From: Pseudomonadota bacterium
GTDB lineage: Bacteria > Pseudomonadota > Alphaproteobacteria > Rhizobiales > Tepidamorphaceae
Length of the DNA: 64,000 nt
Direction: 5' to 3'
Assembly: GCA_023458595.1 (NCBI GenBank)
Contig: JAEWYT010000105.1
Coordinates: forward strand, 1 to 64,000
A model generated the notes under the pieces. The model was not told where the DNA came from, searched no databases, and saw nothing but the letters and a program-made list of their open reading frames with translations. A program made the translations under genes and the position numbers. Positions 33,268 to 42,660 of the stretch are shown here, piece after piece. Within the stretch, counting starts at the first letter, position 1; each line of letters opens with the position of its first letter.

Positions 33268-36074
33268 GCTGCCTCTCCCATCGGACGGGCCATTTCCTTC
33301 AGGCTCGACAGGAGCCCGGTCCGATCAAACTTCGCTACATAGTCGTGAAAACCGGCTTTGCGGCCGCGCTCGATCGCTTCGGGGCTGGCGAGCGACGACA
33401 GCGCCACAATCGGCAGGTTCTTGAACTTGCCGTTCGACAGGAGCCGCTCCGCGAGCTCGTAGCCGCTCATGTCCGGCATCTCGATATCGCTGACGACGAC
33501 ATCTACCACCTCGCCGGCCTCCAGCCGGTTCAGGGCCTCGAGCGCGCTGGAACAGACGACTGTGCGATAGCCCGCCGACTTCAGAACCGGCGCGATCATG
33601 TTGCGGAAGAACGCACTGTCGTCGATCAGCATGACGCGGGTGTCCTCGGGGACCCCGCCCATCTCCTTGCGATGGAACCAGTCCTCGAAGGCCAGCGGCA
33701 GGTAGTGGGCGACGTCCAGAATCTCGGTCGCGGCGCCGCGGACGACCGCCGAGCCGAGGATTCCCGGGACTTCCGAGGAAATCTCGATATCGAGGTTGTC
33801 GTCGACGATGTCGACGACCTCGTCGATCACCAGGCCCATCGAACGGCCGCCGTCGGTGAAGACGATCATCGGCTGGGTGCCCTCGGTGCGACGCTCGATG
33901 TTCTCGTTCACGTAGACCAGCGGCATCAGCCGGCCACGGTACTGGACCAGGCTGCGTCCGTTGGTGTGCTCGATACGATCGACGTTGATCTCCTCGAGGC
34001 GCGTGATGAGCGAAAGCGGGACGGCTTTCGGCGCCACCGAGCCGGCCCGGAACAGCAGCAGCGAGATCGTCTCGTCCCGCGAAGCCGACGTGTCCTCCGC
34101 GCCGTCCCGCTCCATTTCGGCGGCGACGTCCGTGCGAACTTCTTTGGCGATGCCGTTCGGGTCGATGATCATGATCACCGAGCCGTCGCCGAGGATGGTG
34201 TTGCCGGAGAAGGCCGCGATGCCGCGCAACATGCTCGACATCGGCTTCACGACGATTTCCTCGGTGTGGAACACCGCGTCGACGACGATGCCGAAGCGGT
34301 GCGAGCCGACCTGCAGGACGACGATGAAGCCGTCGGTGTCGTCCCTGGTCGCGCCGTCGACCGTCTTTCCGGCCGCCTTGGCCGTCGGTTCGGACTCGCC
34401 TTCATGAGCTTCGACCGTCGTAGTCGGCTTCACGATGGCCTTCTGCGGCAGGCCGAGCACACTCGACAGGCCGACGAGGGGGAGAAGCTCGTCGCGCAGG
34501 CGCAGGACCGGCGTGTCCTTGATGCGTTCGATCTGCGTGGCGGAGCCGGAGCCCGTGTGGACCAGCTCGACGACGGCGAGCTGGGGAATGGCGAAGCGCT
34601 GGCCCGAGGATTCGACGATCAGCGCCGAGACGATCGCGAGGGTCAGCGGGATCTTGATCATGAAGACCGAGCCCTCGCCCTGCACGGACTTGACGTCGAC
34701 GGTGCCGCCGATGAGCTCGATGTTCGTCTTGACCACGTCCATGCCGACGCCGCGCCCGGAGACGCTGGTCACCTTCTCGGCGGTGGAGAAGCCGGGGTTG
34801 AAGATAAAGCGGTGGATCTGCGCCTCGCTCATCTTCTCCAGCTCGGCCTCGGTGCAGAGGCCCTTCTCGATCAGCTTCTGGCTGATCCGCTTGGAATCGA
34901 GCCCGCGACCGTCGTCGGCGATCTCGATGATGATATGGCCGCCCTCATGGTAGGCGGCCAGGCGGACCTTGCCGACATCGGGCTTACCGAGCGCACGGCG
35001 CTGCTCGGGCAATTCAAGGCCGTGGTCGGCCGAATTGCGCACCATGTGCGTCAACGGATCCTTGATCAGCTCAAGGACCTGACGGTCCAGCTCGGTCTCG
35101 GCGCCGACCATCTCGAGGTCGATCTGCTTGCCGAGTTCCAGCGCCAGGTCGCGAACGATACGCGGCAGCTTCTGCCAGGCGTTGCCGATCGGCTGCATGC
35201 GCGTCTTCATGACGCCTTCCTGCAGTTCGGCCGTAACGTTGGAGAGGCGCTGCAGCGGTACCTTGAATTCCGATTCCTCGTGGCGGCGTACGATCTCGAG
35301 GAGCTGGTTGCGGGTCAGCACCAGTTCGCTGACCGTCGTGATCAGGTGCTCGAGCGTGTCCACGGCGACCCGGATGGTCTGTGACTGGACGGGAGCCTCG
35401 CGGGTTCCTTCGCCTTCCTCGCGCGCCGGCTTGGACTTGCGCCCCGCTGCGCTCTTTGCGGGAACAGAGTCCTCCGATTTCGCAACGGCTTGCAGTGCCG
35501 GTGCAGGGGCGGCGACCTCCGGACCGGGAGTCTCCCGGAAGGCGCGTTCGAGCTCGTCGAGCGAGACTTCGCCGGGCCGCAGCTCGCGGTCGAGCATCTG
35601 GACCACCAGCATGCCCTCGGAAACGTCGGCGGCGGCCGGTTCGGGAGCCGGTGCGGCCGGTTCCGGGGAGCCGGCCTCGTCACCAGCAGCCGGGGCGGGC
35701 GCGCCGAGCGCCATCGCCTCGAGCTCGGAGATCATGTCGTCGTCCGAACCCTCGGGCTCCTGGCCGGTCTCGGCGAGCGCGCCGATGAGCTCCTTGATGC
35801 GGTCAATCGAAGCGAGGATCAAAGACACGGCCTGAGGCGTCACCGGCACGCCGTCGCGGAAGCGGCCCATCACCGTCTCCGCCGCATGCGCCAGCGCTTC
35901 GAGCCGCGGCAGCCCAAGGAAGCCGCAGGTTCCCTTGATCGTGTGGACGAGCCGGAAGATATTGTCGAGGATTCGAGCGTTGTTCGGTTCCTGTTCGAAC
36001 TTGACGAGCTCGACGTCTATGATTTCGAGGCTCTCGTTCGTCTCGGTCAGGAACTCTGAGACGAGATCGTCCAT
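33264..36074 (-). CDS. cheA: Hybrid chemotaxis histidine kinase CheA with C-terminal receiver
   Basis: CheA is the kinase of the chemotaxis pathway. The 936-residue protein has an N-terminal HPt with H44 in LVHTIKGTCGFLGL, a long acidic/Pro linker (about 125-245), a dimerisation helix pair, an ATPase domain with LTHMVRNSADHGLE and ADDGRGLD, two CheW-like regions (about 500-560 and 590-790) and a C-terminal receiver from about residue 815 with VMLIDDSAFFRN and SDIEMPDMSGYE. The extra receiver makes it a hybrid, as in Rhodospirillum-type and Caulobacter-type CheA. It overlaps cheW and lies 111 bases after chpT, with a TTAACC box at 36144-36149 read leftward. Confidence 0.95.
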   Translation of the reverse strand: MDDLVSEFLTETNESLEIIDVELVKFEQEPNNARILDNIFRLVHTIKGTCGFLGLPRLEALAHAAETVMGRFRDGVPVTPQAVSLILASIDRIKELIGALAETGQEPEGSDDDMISELEAMALGAPAPAAGDEAGSPEPAAPAPEPAAADVSEGMLVVQMLDRELRPGEVSLDELERAFRETPGPEVAAPAPALQAVAKSEDSVPAKSAAGRKSKPAREEGEGTREAPVQSQTIRVAVDTLEHLITTVSELVLTRNQLLEIVRRHEESEFKVPLQRLSNVTAELQEGVMKTRMQPIGNAWQKLPRIVRDLALELGKQIDLEMVGAETELDRQVLELIKDPLTHMVRNSADHGLELPEQRRALGKPDVGKVRLAAYHEGGHIIIEIADDGRGLDSKRISQKLIEKGLCTEAELEKMSEAQIHRFIFNPGFSTAEKVTSVSGRGVGMDVVKTNIELIGGTVDVKSVQGEGSVFMIKIPLTLAIVSALIVESSGQRFAIPQLAVVELVHTGSGSATQIERIKDTPVLRLRDELLPLVGLSSVLGLPQKAIVKPTTTVEAHEGESEPTAKAAGKTVDGATRDDTDGFIVVLQVGSHRFGIVVDAVFHTEEIVVKPMSSMLRGIAAFSGNTILGDGSVIMIIDPNGIAKEVRTDVAAEMERDGAEDTSASRDETISLLLFRAGSVAPKAVPLSLITRLEEINVDRIEHTNGRSLVQYRGRLMPLVYVNENIERRTEGTQPMIVFTDGGRSMGLVIDEVVDIVDDNLDIEISSEVPGILGSAVVRGAATEILDVAHYLPLAFEDWFHRKEMGGVPEDTRVMLIDDSAFFRNMIAPVLKSAGYRTVVCSSALEALNRLEAGEVVDVVVSDIEMPDMSGYELAERLLSNGKFKNLPIVALSSLASPEAIERGRKAGFHDYVAKFDRTGLLSSLKEMARPMGEAA

Positions 36075-36185
36075 TTCGCGCCCTTTCTGGGTCCAAAACG
36101 AAAGTGCCGGCCGTCCGGCCGTGAGCGCACTCTGAAGGGCGACGGTTAAAATTGGCTGAAGCGTGAGCCGAACTGTAGTCGGCTA

Positions 36186-36857
36186 CTACTTTGTGTCGGC
36201 AGCGATTTTCACAGTGTCGTCGGCGACTTCGAAAGCGACGGTCATATCGAGCGACTTCGCCAGCCGGTGAGCGTAGTAGGCCTGCACCGAGCGGGCGTCG
36301 AGACCCTCCTCGGGGAGAGCGCCTTCGAAGATGCTCCGCGTCGTCTCGGGCAGGACCGCGTGGTTGCCCGTTGCCGAAATGCGGAACTCGACCTTGCCGC
36401 CGTCCGTGATGATGGCGCCGCCGGCGCCTTCGCGGAACACGTCGACTGTCACTGTGCCGCCACGGGGAATCGTGGAAACGGCCAGCACCACGAGATTGAC
36501 GAGCAGCTTCACCTGATCCTTCGGCAGGCTGTCGGACGTAGCCTTCCAGTCGATGGTCGCCTTCTCGCCGACGTAGAGGTTCTCGGTGAGGCGGCGGGCG
36601 TCCTCGAGGGGAAAACGGTCGCCGGCGCCGCCCATGGCGCCGAACGCCAGCCGCAGGAACTGCAGTCGGGCGGAAGCCTTGGCGGCATTGGTGCGGATGA
36701 TGTCGAGCGCCATCTCGCGCATCGACTCGTCCTTCTCGTCCTCCAGCACCTCGAAGCCGTTGGTGACCGCGCCCACCGGGCTGATCACGTCGTGGCACAG
36801 TTTGCTGCACATAAGCGCGGCGAGGTCCAGGTCGCTCATCGTCGCCGGGTCTGTCAT
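36186..36857 (-). CDS. chpT: Histidine phosphotransferase ChpT
   Basis: ChpT takes phosphate from the CckA hybrid kinase and passes it to CtrA and CpdR. The 223-residue protein resembles a histidine kinase dimerisation domain fused to a degenerate ATPase fold. H22 in SKLCHDVISPVGAVTNG is the expected phospho-His. The C-terminal part, SIFEGALPEEGLDARSVQAYYAHRLA, is the ChpT signature and lacks ATP-binding motifs. It stands first in the leftward run ahead of cheA, which places the CtrA relay beside chemotaxis and only 8 kb from ctrA. Confidence 0.92.
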   Translation of the reverse strand: MTDPATMSDLDLAALMCSKLCHDVISPVGAVTNGFEVLEDEKDESMREMALDIIRTNAAKASARLQFLRLAFGAMGGAGDRFPLEDARRLTENLYVGEKATIDWKATSDSLPKDQVKLLVNLVVLAVSTIPRGGTVTVDVFREGAGGAIITDGGKVEFRISATGNHAVLPETTRSIFEGALPEEGLDARSVQAYYAHRLAKSLDMTVAFEVADDTVKIAADTK

Positions 36858-37060
36858 ACGGGTCCGCCTCCCGCTCGCCGGCAGCCAGAATCACCGGGCC
36901 GGTCTGCCTGAAAGGCGGCGAGTGTTACATCGTGGAGTCGCAGGGGACAAGAAGGCGGGGTGGGCGGACCGGCGTCGATCTGCTATCAGCCCGGCGAACC
37001 TCAAGGGGCGTCGGCCGTGGCGGCCGCACCCGATCGGGCGAGCGGACAGGAGAACAGGGA

Positions 37061-37876
37061 ATGGACCAGCGTTTGCCGGCGGTGGGCGAGACGTCGCTCG
37101 GCGACCTGCTCGCGGAGATCGCGTTCGAAGCGGGGCGGGAGATCCTGGACGTCTACGGCACCGACTTCACGGTCCATCGGAAGGACAACGATTCTCCCGT
37201 CACCGAAGCCGACCGCCGCGCCGAGGCGGTGATTCTGGAGCGCCTCGCCGAGATCGCTCCCGATCTGCCTGTGATTGCGGAAGAAGCCGCTTCCGAAGGC
37301 GAGATTCCGGTGACGGGCGAGCGCTTCTTCCTAGTCGACCCGCTCGACGGCACCAAGGAGTTCATCAACCGGCGCGACGAGTTCACGGTCAACATCGCGT
37401 TGGTCGAGCACGGCGAGCCCGTGGCCGGCGTCGTCTATGCGCCCGCGCTCGGCCTGATGGTGGTGGCGGACGGTCCCGAGTCCGGACGCGCCGCGACGCT
37501 CACGAAAGGCGATACGGTCGCCTCGGCGGCCTGGAAGCCGATACGCACGCGTGCGACACCCGCCAGCGGTCTGGTGGCGGTGGCGAGCCGCTCCCACCGG
37601 GACGCCGATACCGACACGTTCCTCGAAAGCCATGGTGTCACCGAGACGCGCAGTGCCGGCTCGTCGCTGAAATTCTGCCTGCTCGCGCGCGGGGAGGCCG
37701 ACGTCTATCCGCGCTTCGGGCGAACCATGGAATGGGATACGGCGGCCGGTCACGCGGTTCTCAGGGCCGCGGGCGGCTGCGTGCTGACGACCGACGGCTG
37801 TCCTCTCAGCTACGCAAAGCGGGAGCGTGGCTACGACAACCCCGCCTTCATTGCCTGGGGACGCAAGCCGGGCTGA
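37061..37876 (+). CDS. cysQ: 3'(2'),5'-bisphosphate nucleotidase CysQ
   Basis: CysQ hydrolyses PAP, the by-product of sulfate assimilation and sulfotransferase reactions, and needs Mg2+. The 271-residue protein has the inositol-monophosphatase fold motifs DSPVTEADRRAE near residue 50, the metal-binding VDPLDGTKEF near residue 94 and WDTAAGHAVLRAAGG near residue 226. The GTKEF variant separates CysQ from SuhB/IMPase, which reads GT..F with N. The start is the ATG at 37061; a longer frame from 36932 is Arg/Gly-rich and unsupported. Confidence 0.93.
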   Translation: MDQRLPAVGETSLGDLLAEIAFEAGREILDVYGTDFTVHRKDNDSPVTEADRRAEAVILERLAEIAPDLPVIAEEAASEGEIPVTGERFFLVDPLDGTKEFINRRDEFTVNIALVEHGEPVAGVVYAPALGLMVVADGPESGRAATLTKGDTVASAAWKPIRTRATPASGLVAVASRSHRDADTDTFLESHGVTETRSAGSSLKFCLLARGEADVYPRFGRTMEWDTAAGHAVLRAAGGCVLTTDGCPLSYAKRERGYDNPAFIAWGRKPG

Positions 37877-37887
37877 GAGGACCTTTT

Positions 37888-38355
37888 TCAGAACGGGAAG
37901 AGCTGGTTCCAGGTGTCCCCGGCCTGGGCGACGATCGTGGCGGGGTTGGCCTGGAACTCACGAAGGTTCTGCTGGGAATAGAAGAAATAGAGACGATCCT
38001 TGTAGATCACCCATAGGCGGGGGTCGCCTTCGGCCGGATGGCCTTGTGCCAGCGCGACGGGGCAGCGGCCGCCGAAGCTCGGCGCATAGACGAACGGGTC
38101 CCTCAGGAAGGCGTCGCGATTGCCTTCGTTGGCGAAGCGCCAGGCGACCTTGCCCCACATGGCCTCGTGCTCGGACTTGCCTTCGCGCAGCGTCCCGTCG
38201 GCGAAATATGCGACCGGATCGTAGCCGTCGGCGGCGAAGCCCGTCGCCGAATCGATGACGAAATGTCCGTTCTCGAGCGCTCCGGCGGACGTGACCGCGA
38301 GGAAAAGGGAAGCGGCTGTCGCAACGATCCGTACGAAGCGGACAATTGAAGACAT
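37888..38355 (-). CDS. Secreted YHS-domain protein
   Basis: The 155-residue precursor has a signal peptide (MSSIVRFVRIVATAASLFLAV...) followed by a YHS-type domain with GYDPVAYFADGTLREGKSEHEA near residue 45 and WRFANEGNRDAF near residue 74. YHS domains bind metal, and secreted members often sit near copper or envelope-stress genes. Here the neighbour, read divergently, is eipA. The ATG at 38355 gives a good signal peptide; an in-frame ATG at 38367 is also possible. Confidence 0.8.
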   Translation of the reverse strand: MSSIVRFVRIVATAASLFLAVTSAGALENGHFVIDSATGFAADGYDPVAYFADGTLREGKSEHEAMWGKVAWRFANEGNRDAFLRDPFVYAPSFGGRCPVALAQGHPAEGDPRLWVIYKDRLYFFYSQQNLREFQANPATIVAQAGDTWNQLFPF

Positions 38356-38486
38356 ATTGTTAACCATCTCTTTGTGAAACATAGAGGCGGCGTGAGTCGG
38401 GTGAGGCGATACTGCCATTGCTCCGGTTAACGGCAGCAAAACAGCGCGCCCCGAACACGCGGCGGTTCGATGCGGAGGTTATGGAC

Positions 38487-39077
38487 ATGGCCGAAACCCG
38501 ACGTTCCGTTCTGATAGGGCTCGCCGCGATGGCGGGCGGAACCACAGTGCCCGGACGGCTGTTCGCGCAAGCCGATACGGGGGCGGCGGCGACCGATACC
38601 TACTCTATGGAGGAGGTCGTCGATGCTGGACACTCGTTTTTCGGCAAGGTCAGCGAGGGGCTGGCGGAATCGATCGAATACCTGTTCTCGAGCCGCGGGC
38701 GGCCGAACGGCTATATCCTTGGCGAAGAGGGCAGCGGTGCCTTCGTCGCGGGCCTGCGTTACGGCGAGGGGGTGCTGAACACGAAGAACGCCGGTCAGCA
38801 CAAGGTCTTCTGGCAAGGTCCGTCGATCGGCTGGGATTTCGGCGGAGATGGCGCGCGCGTCATGATGCTCGTCTACAACCTGCCCGACACGGAGGCGATC
38901 TATCGCTATTTCGCAGGTGTCAACGGCTCGGCGTATCTGGTTGCCGGTGCCGGCGTTTCGGTCTACGCGAGCCAGAATATCGTGGTTGCGCCCATCCGCA
39001 CGGGCGTCGGATTGCGGCTCGGGGCCAACATCGGCTATCTGAAAATGACGCGCCAGGCGACCTGGAATCCTTTCTGA
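38487..39077 (+). CDS. eipA: Envelope integrity protein EipA (DUF1134)
   Basis: EipA is a conserved periplasmic protein needed for normal envelope integrity in Brucella. The 196-residue protein has the DUF1134 landmarks SMEEVVDAGHSFFGKVSEGLA near residue 40 and GYILGEEGSGAFVAGLRYGEG near residue 75, ending NIGYLKMTRQATWNPF. Its N-terminus, ETRRSVLIGLAAMAGG, resembles a twin-arginine or Sec signal. The ATG at 38487 lies eight bases from a GGAGG site; the ATG at 38481 is too close. Two opposite TTAAC boxes, at 38360 and 38425, lie in the divergent promoter. CtrA control of eipA is reported in Brucella. Confidence 0.92.
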   Translation: MAETRRSVLIGLAAMAGGTTVPGRLFAQADTGAAATDTYSMEEVVDAGHSFFGKVSEGLAESIEYLFSSRGRPNGYILGEEGSGAFVAGLRYGEGVLNTKNAGQHKVFWQGPSIGWDFGGDGARVMMLVYNLPDTEAIYRYFAGVNGSAYLVAGAGVSVYASQNIVVAPIRTGVGLRLGANIGYLKMTRQATWNPF

Positions 39078-39194
39078 GCCTGAATTCCGCGCTGGAGTGT
39101 GGCGGCGCGAGCAGTTACTTTATCGACTATCGACGCTGGCAAGTTCGTCGGCGGCATGTATTTTACATGCGCCCCGTCGGGCGCTGGTCGGCAT

Positions 39195-40367
39195 ATGATC
39201 GAAAACGTCGTCGTCTTCGCGCTAGGTGCGCTCGTCGCGACTTTGCTCGCGCTTCTGGTGATCCCCGTCATCTGGCGGCGTGCTGCTCGCCTGATCGAGG
39301 AACGCATCCGCGCGACCACACCCCTCGCGATGTCCGAGATCCAGTCGGAGAAGGATCTGATCCGCGCAGATTTTGCGGTGCAGTTGCGCAAGGTCGAGGT
39401 TCGCTACGACGAGGAAAAGGCACTTGCGGCCGAACGCGAGGTGCAGCTCGGACGCCGTCAGGCGCGCATCGGCGAGCTCGAAATCGAACTCGAGGCGCGC
39501 GAGCAGACGATCGCCGAACTCGACGAACGGGTCGAGGAACTGCAGGGCAACGTGCTCGCCCTTGAACGTCAGGTCGCCCTGCAGACGGCATCGCTCAAGG
39601 AAAAGCAGCAGGCGATTGCCGACGCCAACGACGCGCTGCGGGAAGCCCGCGCGCAGCTCGGCGAATCTGCGGGGCTCGCCGACAGCCGCAAGGTGGAGAT
39701 CGCCGCGCTCGCGACGCAGCTCGAAAGCTACAAGGGCCGTACCATGGAGCTCCGCGCCGAGCTTGCGACCCGTTCGGTGGAATCGGAGGAGCGCGGCTCC
39801 GAGGTCGACGAACTGACGGGCGCGATCAAGGGCCGCGAGGCGCGCATCAAGGTCCTCAACGATCGGGTCGCGCGCCGGCGCGATGTGTCGCTCGCGCGCC
39901 GCAAGCGGATCAAGGAGCTCGAGAAGCTCCTCGAGGCGCAGCGCGAGCGGGTGGCGGAAAAGACCGCGGCCCTTTCCGCCGCGGCGCTCAACAAGCTGAA
40001 GCAGGAAGAAGATATCAAGAAGCTCCAGCGGGAGAAGGCAGAGCTGAAGAAGGCGGTCGCCGACGTCGAGGCGAAGCTGGAACTCAAGGATCGCGAGATC
40101 GCCCGGGGTGGCAGGTCCGGCACGACGGCCGAGGCGGGCGGCGCCGGGACGGACGCCGCGAAGCTGCGCGAGAATATCGCCGATCTCGCCGCGCGCATCA
40201 CCAGGATGGCCGCGGAAGGGGGCGACGACGACGTGCGCGCGCTGATCGATGCCGTTTCGGTCGACGGCCGCGGTGCGGCGGGTACCGGTGCGAAGTCACC
40301 GAGCGGTGCCAGACGCGTGCCGCTCGCCGAACGGATCAAGGAAGTCGATCTCACACCCGGCGAGTGA
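39195..40367 (+). CDS. Membrane-anchored long coiled-coil protein
   Basis: The 390-residue protein has one N-terminal transmembrane helix (residues about 3-27, FALGALVATLLALLVIPVIW) and then about 300 residues of charged, heptad-rich helix, clearly coiled coil from roughly 60 to 310, with repeated ELxxR and ALxE patterns. The last 60 residues are low complexity. No enzymatic motif is visible. It probably forms a rod or scaffold attached to the inner membrane. Its stop overlaps the tail of the GGDEF-EAL gene by 17 bases on the opposite strand. A start at 39156 is possible but less likely. Confidence 0.75.
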   Translation: MIENVVVFALGALVATLLALLVIPVIWRRAARLIEERIRATTPLAMSEIQSEKDLIRADFAVQLRKVEVRYDEEKALAAEREVQLGRRQARIGELEIELEAREQTIAELDERVEELQGNVLALERQVALQTASLKEKQQAIADANDALREARAQLGESAGLADSRKVEIAALATQLESYKGRTMELRAELATRSVESEERGSEVDELTGAIKGREARIKVLNDRVARRRDVSLARRKRIKELEKLLEAQRERVAEKTAALSAAALNKLKQEEDIKKLQREKAELKKAVADVEAKLELKDREIARGGRSGTTAEAGGAGTDAAKLRENIADLAARITRMAAEGGDDDVRALIDAVSVDGRGAAGTGAKSPSGARRVPLAERIKEVDLTPGE

Positions 40368-42660
40368 GTATCGGCGCCCGTTCCGGCTGCCTTTCGGCCA
40401 GCAGCAGATCCTCGATCTCGCTCGCCGCCATCGGCCGGGCCCAAAGGTAGCCCTGGATGAGATCGCAGCCGGCCGTCTCCAGCGCCGCGAGCTGCTGTTC
40501 GGTTTCGACACCCTCGCCGATCACCTCGACGCCCAGCTCCCGGCTGAGCCGCACGATCGTCGAGACTATGGCCATCGCCTGCGGGTCGTGCTCGATGCCG
40601 GCGACATAGCTGCGGTCTATCTTTATGAAGCTCGCGGGGATGTCGCGGAGCAGGGCGACCGACGTCTGACCTGTGCCGAAGTCGTCGATCGCGGTGCGGA
40701 TGCCGCGCTCGCCGAGGTGGCGGAAGGTCTCGCAAAGGCGGGCGCGGTCGGCGACCACCACGCCTTCGGTGATCTCGATGCAGAAACAGCCGCCGACATT
40801 TGGGAACTTCCGCAACACGTCGTCGATCCAGGCGAGGAACCTGCTCTCTTCCAGCGTAACGGGAGACATGTTGATCATCACGAGCGGCGGGTCGATGCCG
40901 CGTGCGCGAAGGCGGGAGACGTGCTCGGCGATGTTGGCGAATACCCACTGGTCGATGCGGCCGATGATGCCGGATCGCTCGGCGGCGGCTATGAACTGGT
41001 TCGGCGGAATCCGCTCGCCCGTGCGCCGGTTGGTCCAGCGCAGCAGGGCCTCGATGGCGGCGACCGTACGGTCCTCGCGACGGAAGATCGGCTGGAAGGC
41101 GAACTCGAAATCGTCGTTGGCGATCGCCCGCGACAGGTCGAGCGTCATGACGCGTTCCTGCATGTCGCGTTCGGCGTGCTCGCGGGTGAAGAACGCATAA
41201 CCGCCACCGCCGCCCGGCCGCTTCTTCACCGAGTAGAGAGCGAGGTCGGCGAACCGCTGCGCGGCTTCGGCATCAGTGGTGTCGAGCGGAATTGCGGCAA
41301 TGCCGATGCTCACTGCGATACCGATCTGATTGTGGCCGAGCTGGAACGGGTGGTTCGTCGCATCGAGGACTGCCTGGGCGATCGCCTCCACGTGCTCGCG
41401 CTCGGTACCCATCAGCAGCAGACAGAACTCGTCGCCGCCAAGCCGGTAGAGGAAGGAATCGGGCCGGCCGACCAGTTCGATGCGGTTGGCGAACTCGCGC
41501 AGCAGCTTGTCGCCGGCGGCGTGTCCGTACTGATCGTTGATCGGCTTGAACCCGTCGAGGTCCATCGCCAGCAGCCAGCAAGGATTGTCGACGGTCGAGA
41601 TATCGGCGGCCGTCTCGATGGCATTGATGAAAGCGGCGCGATTGCGCGCGCCGGTAAGCATGTCGCGATGAGCGAGATAGTCGATGCGTCGCTCGGCTTC
41701 CTTGAGCGGCGTCACGTCGATGAACGACATGATGGTCTCGCCGTGCCCGGGCGTCTCGGCTGGCAGGCTCGAGGTACGAATGATGACGTTGCGGGTGCGG
41801 CCGTCGCGGGTATGGACGGTGAGATTGCCGAGATTGTTGTGATCGTCGTTCAGCTGCGCGGGGTCGAAGCCTTCGACATGGGCGGCGATGAAGGCCGGCG
41901 CGGCGATGCCGTCCACGTCGGCCTGGGTCTTGAGGCCGAACAGCGCGAGGAGATCGCGGTTGACGAAGATCGTGCGGCCATCGGCGTCAAAATGCCAGAT
42001 GCCGATCGGCAGCGTCTCGGCGAGTCCGCGAAACCTGGCGTGCTCTCTCTCGACCGCTGCCTTGGCGTCGTACAACTCCGTCACGTCGGTGCCAATGCCG
42101 ACGTTGGCCCCACTCGGCGTGCGGGACTTGGTGACGCGCAGCCACCGGCCATCCGGATACAGCTGGTCGTGCGCCTTGCCGTCGGCGTTGCGATGGGTGC
42201 CCAGTCGCTCCGCCACCCGGGTTTCGAGTTCCTCGCCGGAAAAGCGGTCGGAAAAGGACGTGCGGATGAGCTTGTCGTACACGATCGGTCCGCGCAGCAT
42301 GGCGAACGCGCTGGCGTGGGCGGCCTTGTAGGCGCTGTTGCAGGCGATCAGCCGGTCGCGTTCGTCGTAGATGGCGAACGAGGCGGGCGTCTTCTCCAGC
42401 GCCTCGCGGAAATAGCCGAGCAATCTTCTGCGACGCGCGCCGACGAACACATACCAGAGCGTCAGGGCGAGGTAGCCCGTCCGGATCGTGAAGGCCACGG
42501 GCTCGATGATGGGGACGATGCCGGCGACCCTCAGGCCCATGATCACGACTACGGCGATCGTCGCGAACAGGAAGATCCCGTCGCTCGGGCCCATCCGGCG
42601 AATGACCAGACAAGCCCTGGCCAGACACTGGCGCGCCAGGTGCATTCTTTTCGCCGGCAT
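40351..42660 (-). CDS. Membrane-bound PAS-GGDEF-EAL cyclic-di-GMP protein
   Basis: The 769-residue protein has two hydrophobic segments near the N-terminus (about 27-50 and 57-75), two PAS-like regions (about 90-210 and 215-330), a GGDEF domain with intact RLGGDEF near residue 420 and an EAL domain with the motif IEALLRW near residue 535. The EAL metal and catalytic residues are present (INMSP, EITE, DDFGTG, FIKIDRS, EGVET), so phosphodiesterase activity is likely. The I-site before GGDEF reads RPDS instead of RxxD, so product inhibition may be lost. It lowers or tunes c-di-GMP in response to a signal sensed by the PAS domains. Convergent with the coiled-coil gene. Confidence 0.93.
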   Translation of the reverse strand: MPAKRMHLARQCLARACLVIRRMGPSDGIFLFATIAVVVIMGLRVAGIVPIIEPVAFTIRTGYLALTLWYVFVGARRRRLLGYFREALEKTPASFAIYDERDRLIACNSAYKAAHASAFAMLRGPIVYDKLIRTSFSDRFSGEELETRVAERLGTHRNADGKAHDQLYPDGRWLRVTKSRTPSGANVGIGTDVTELYDAKAAVEREHARFRGLAETLPIGIWHFDADGRTIFVNRDLLALFGLKTQADVDGIAAPAFIAAHVEGFDPAQLNDDHNNLGNLTVHTRDGRTRNVIIRTSSLPAETPGHGETIMSFIDVTPLKEAERRIDYLAHRDMLTGARNRAAFINAIETAADISTVDNPCWLLAMDLDGFKPINDQYGHAAGDKLLREFANRIELVGRPDSFLYRLGGDEFCLLLMGTEREHVEAIAQAVLDATNHPFQLGHNQIGIAVSIGIAAIPLDTTDAEAAQRFADLALYSVKKRPGGGGGYAFFTREHAERDMQERVMTLDLSRAIANDDFEFAFQPIFRREDRTVAAIEALLRWTNRRTGERIPPNQFIAAAERSGIIGRIDQWVFANIAEHVSRLRARGIDPPLVMINMSPVTLEESRFLAWIDDVLRKFPNVGGCFCIEITEGVVVADRARLCETFRHLGERGIRTAIDDFGTGQTSVALLRDIPASFIKIDRSYVAGIEHDPQAMAIVSTIVRLSRELGVEVIGEGVETEQQLAALETAGCDLIQGYLWARPMAASEIEDLLLAERQPERAPILTRRV

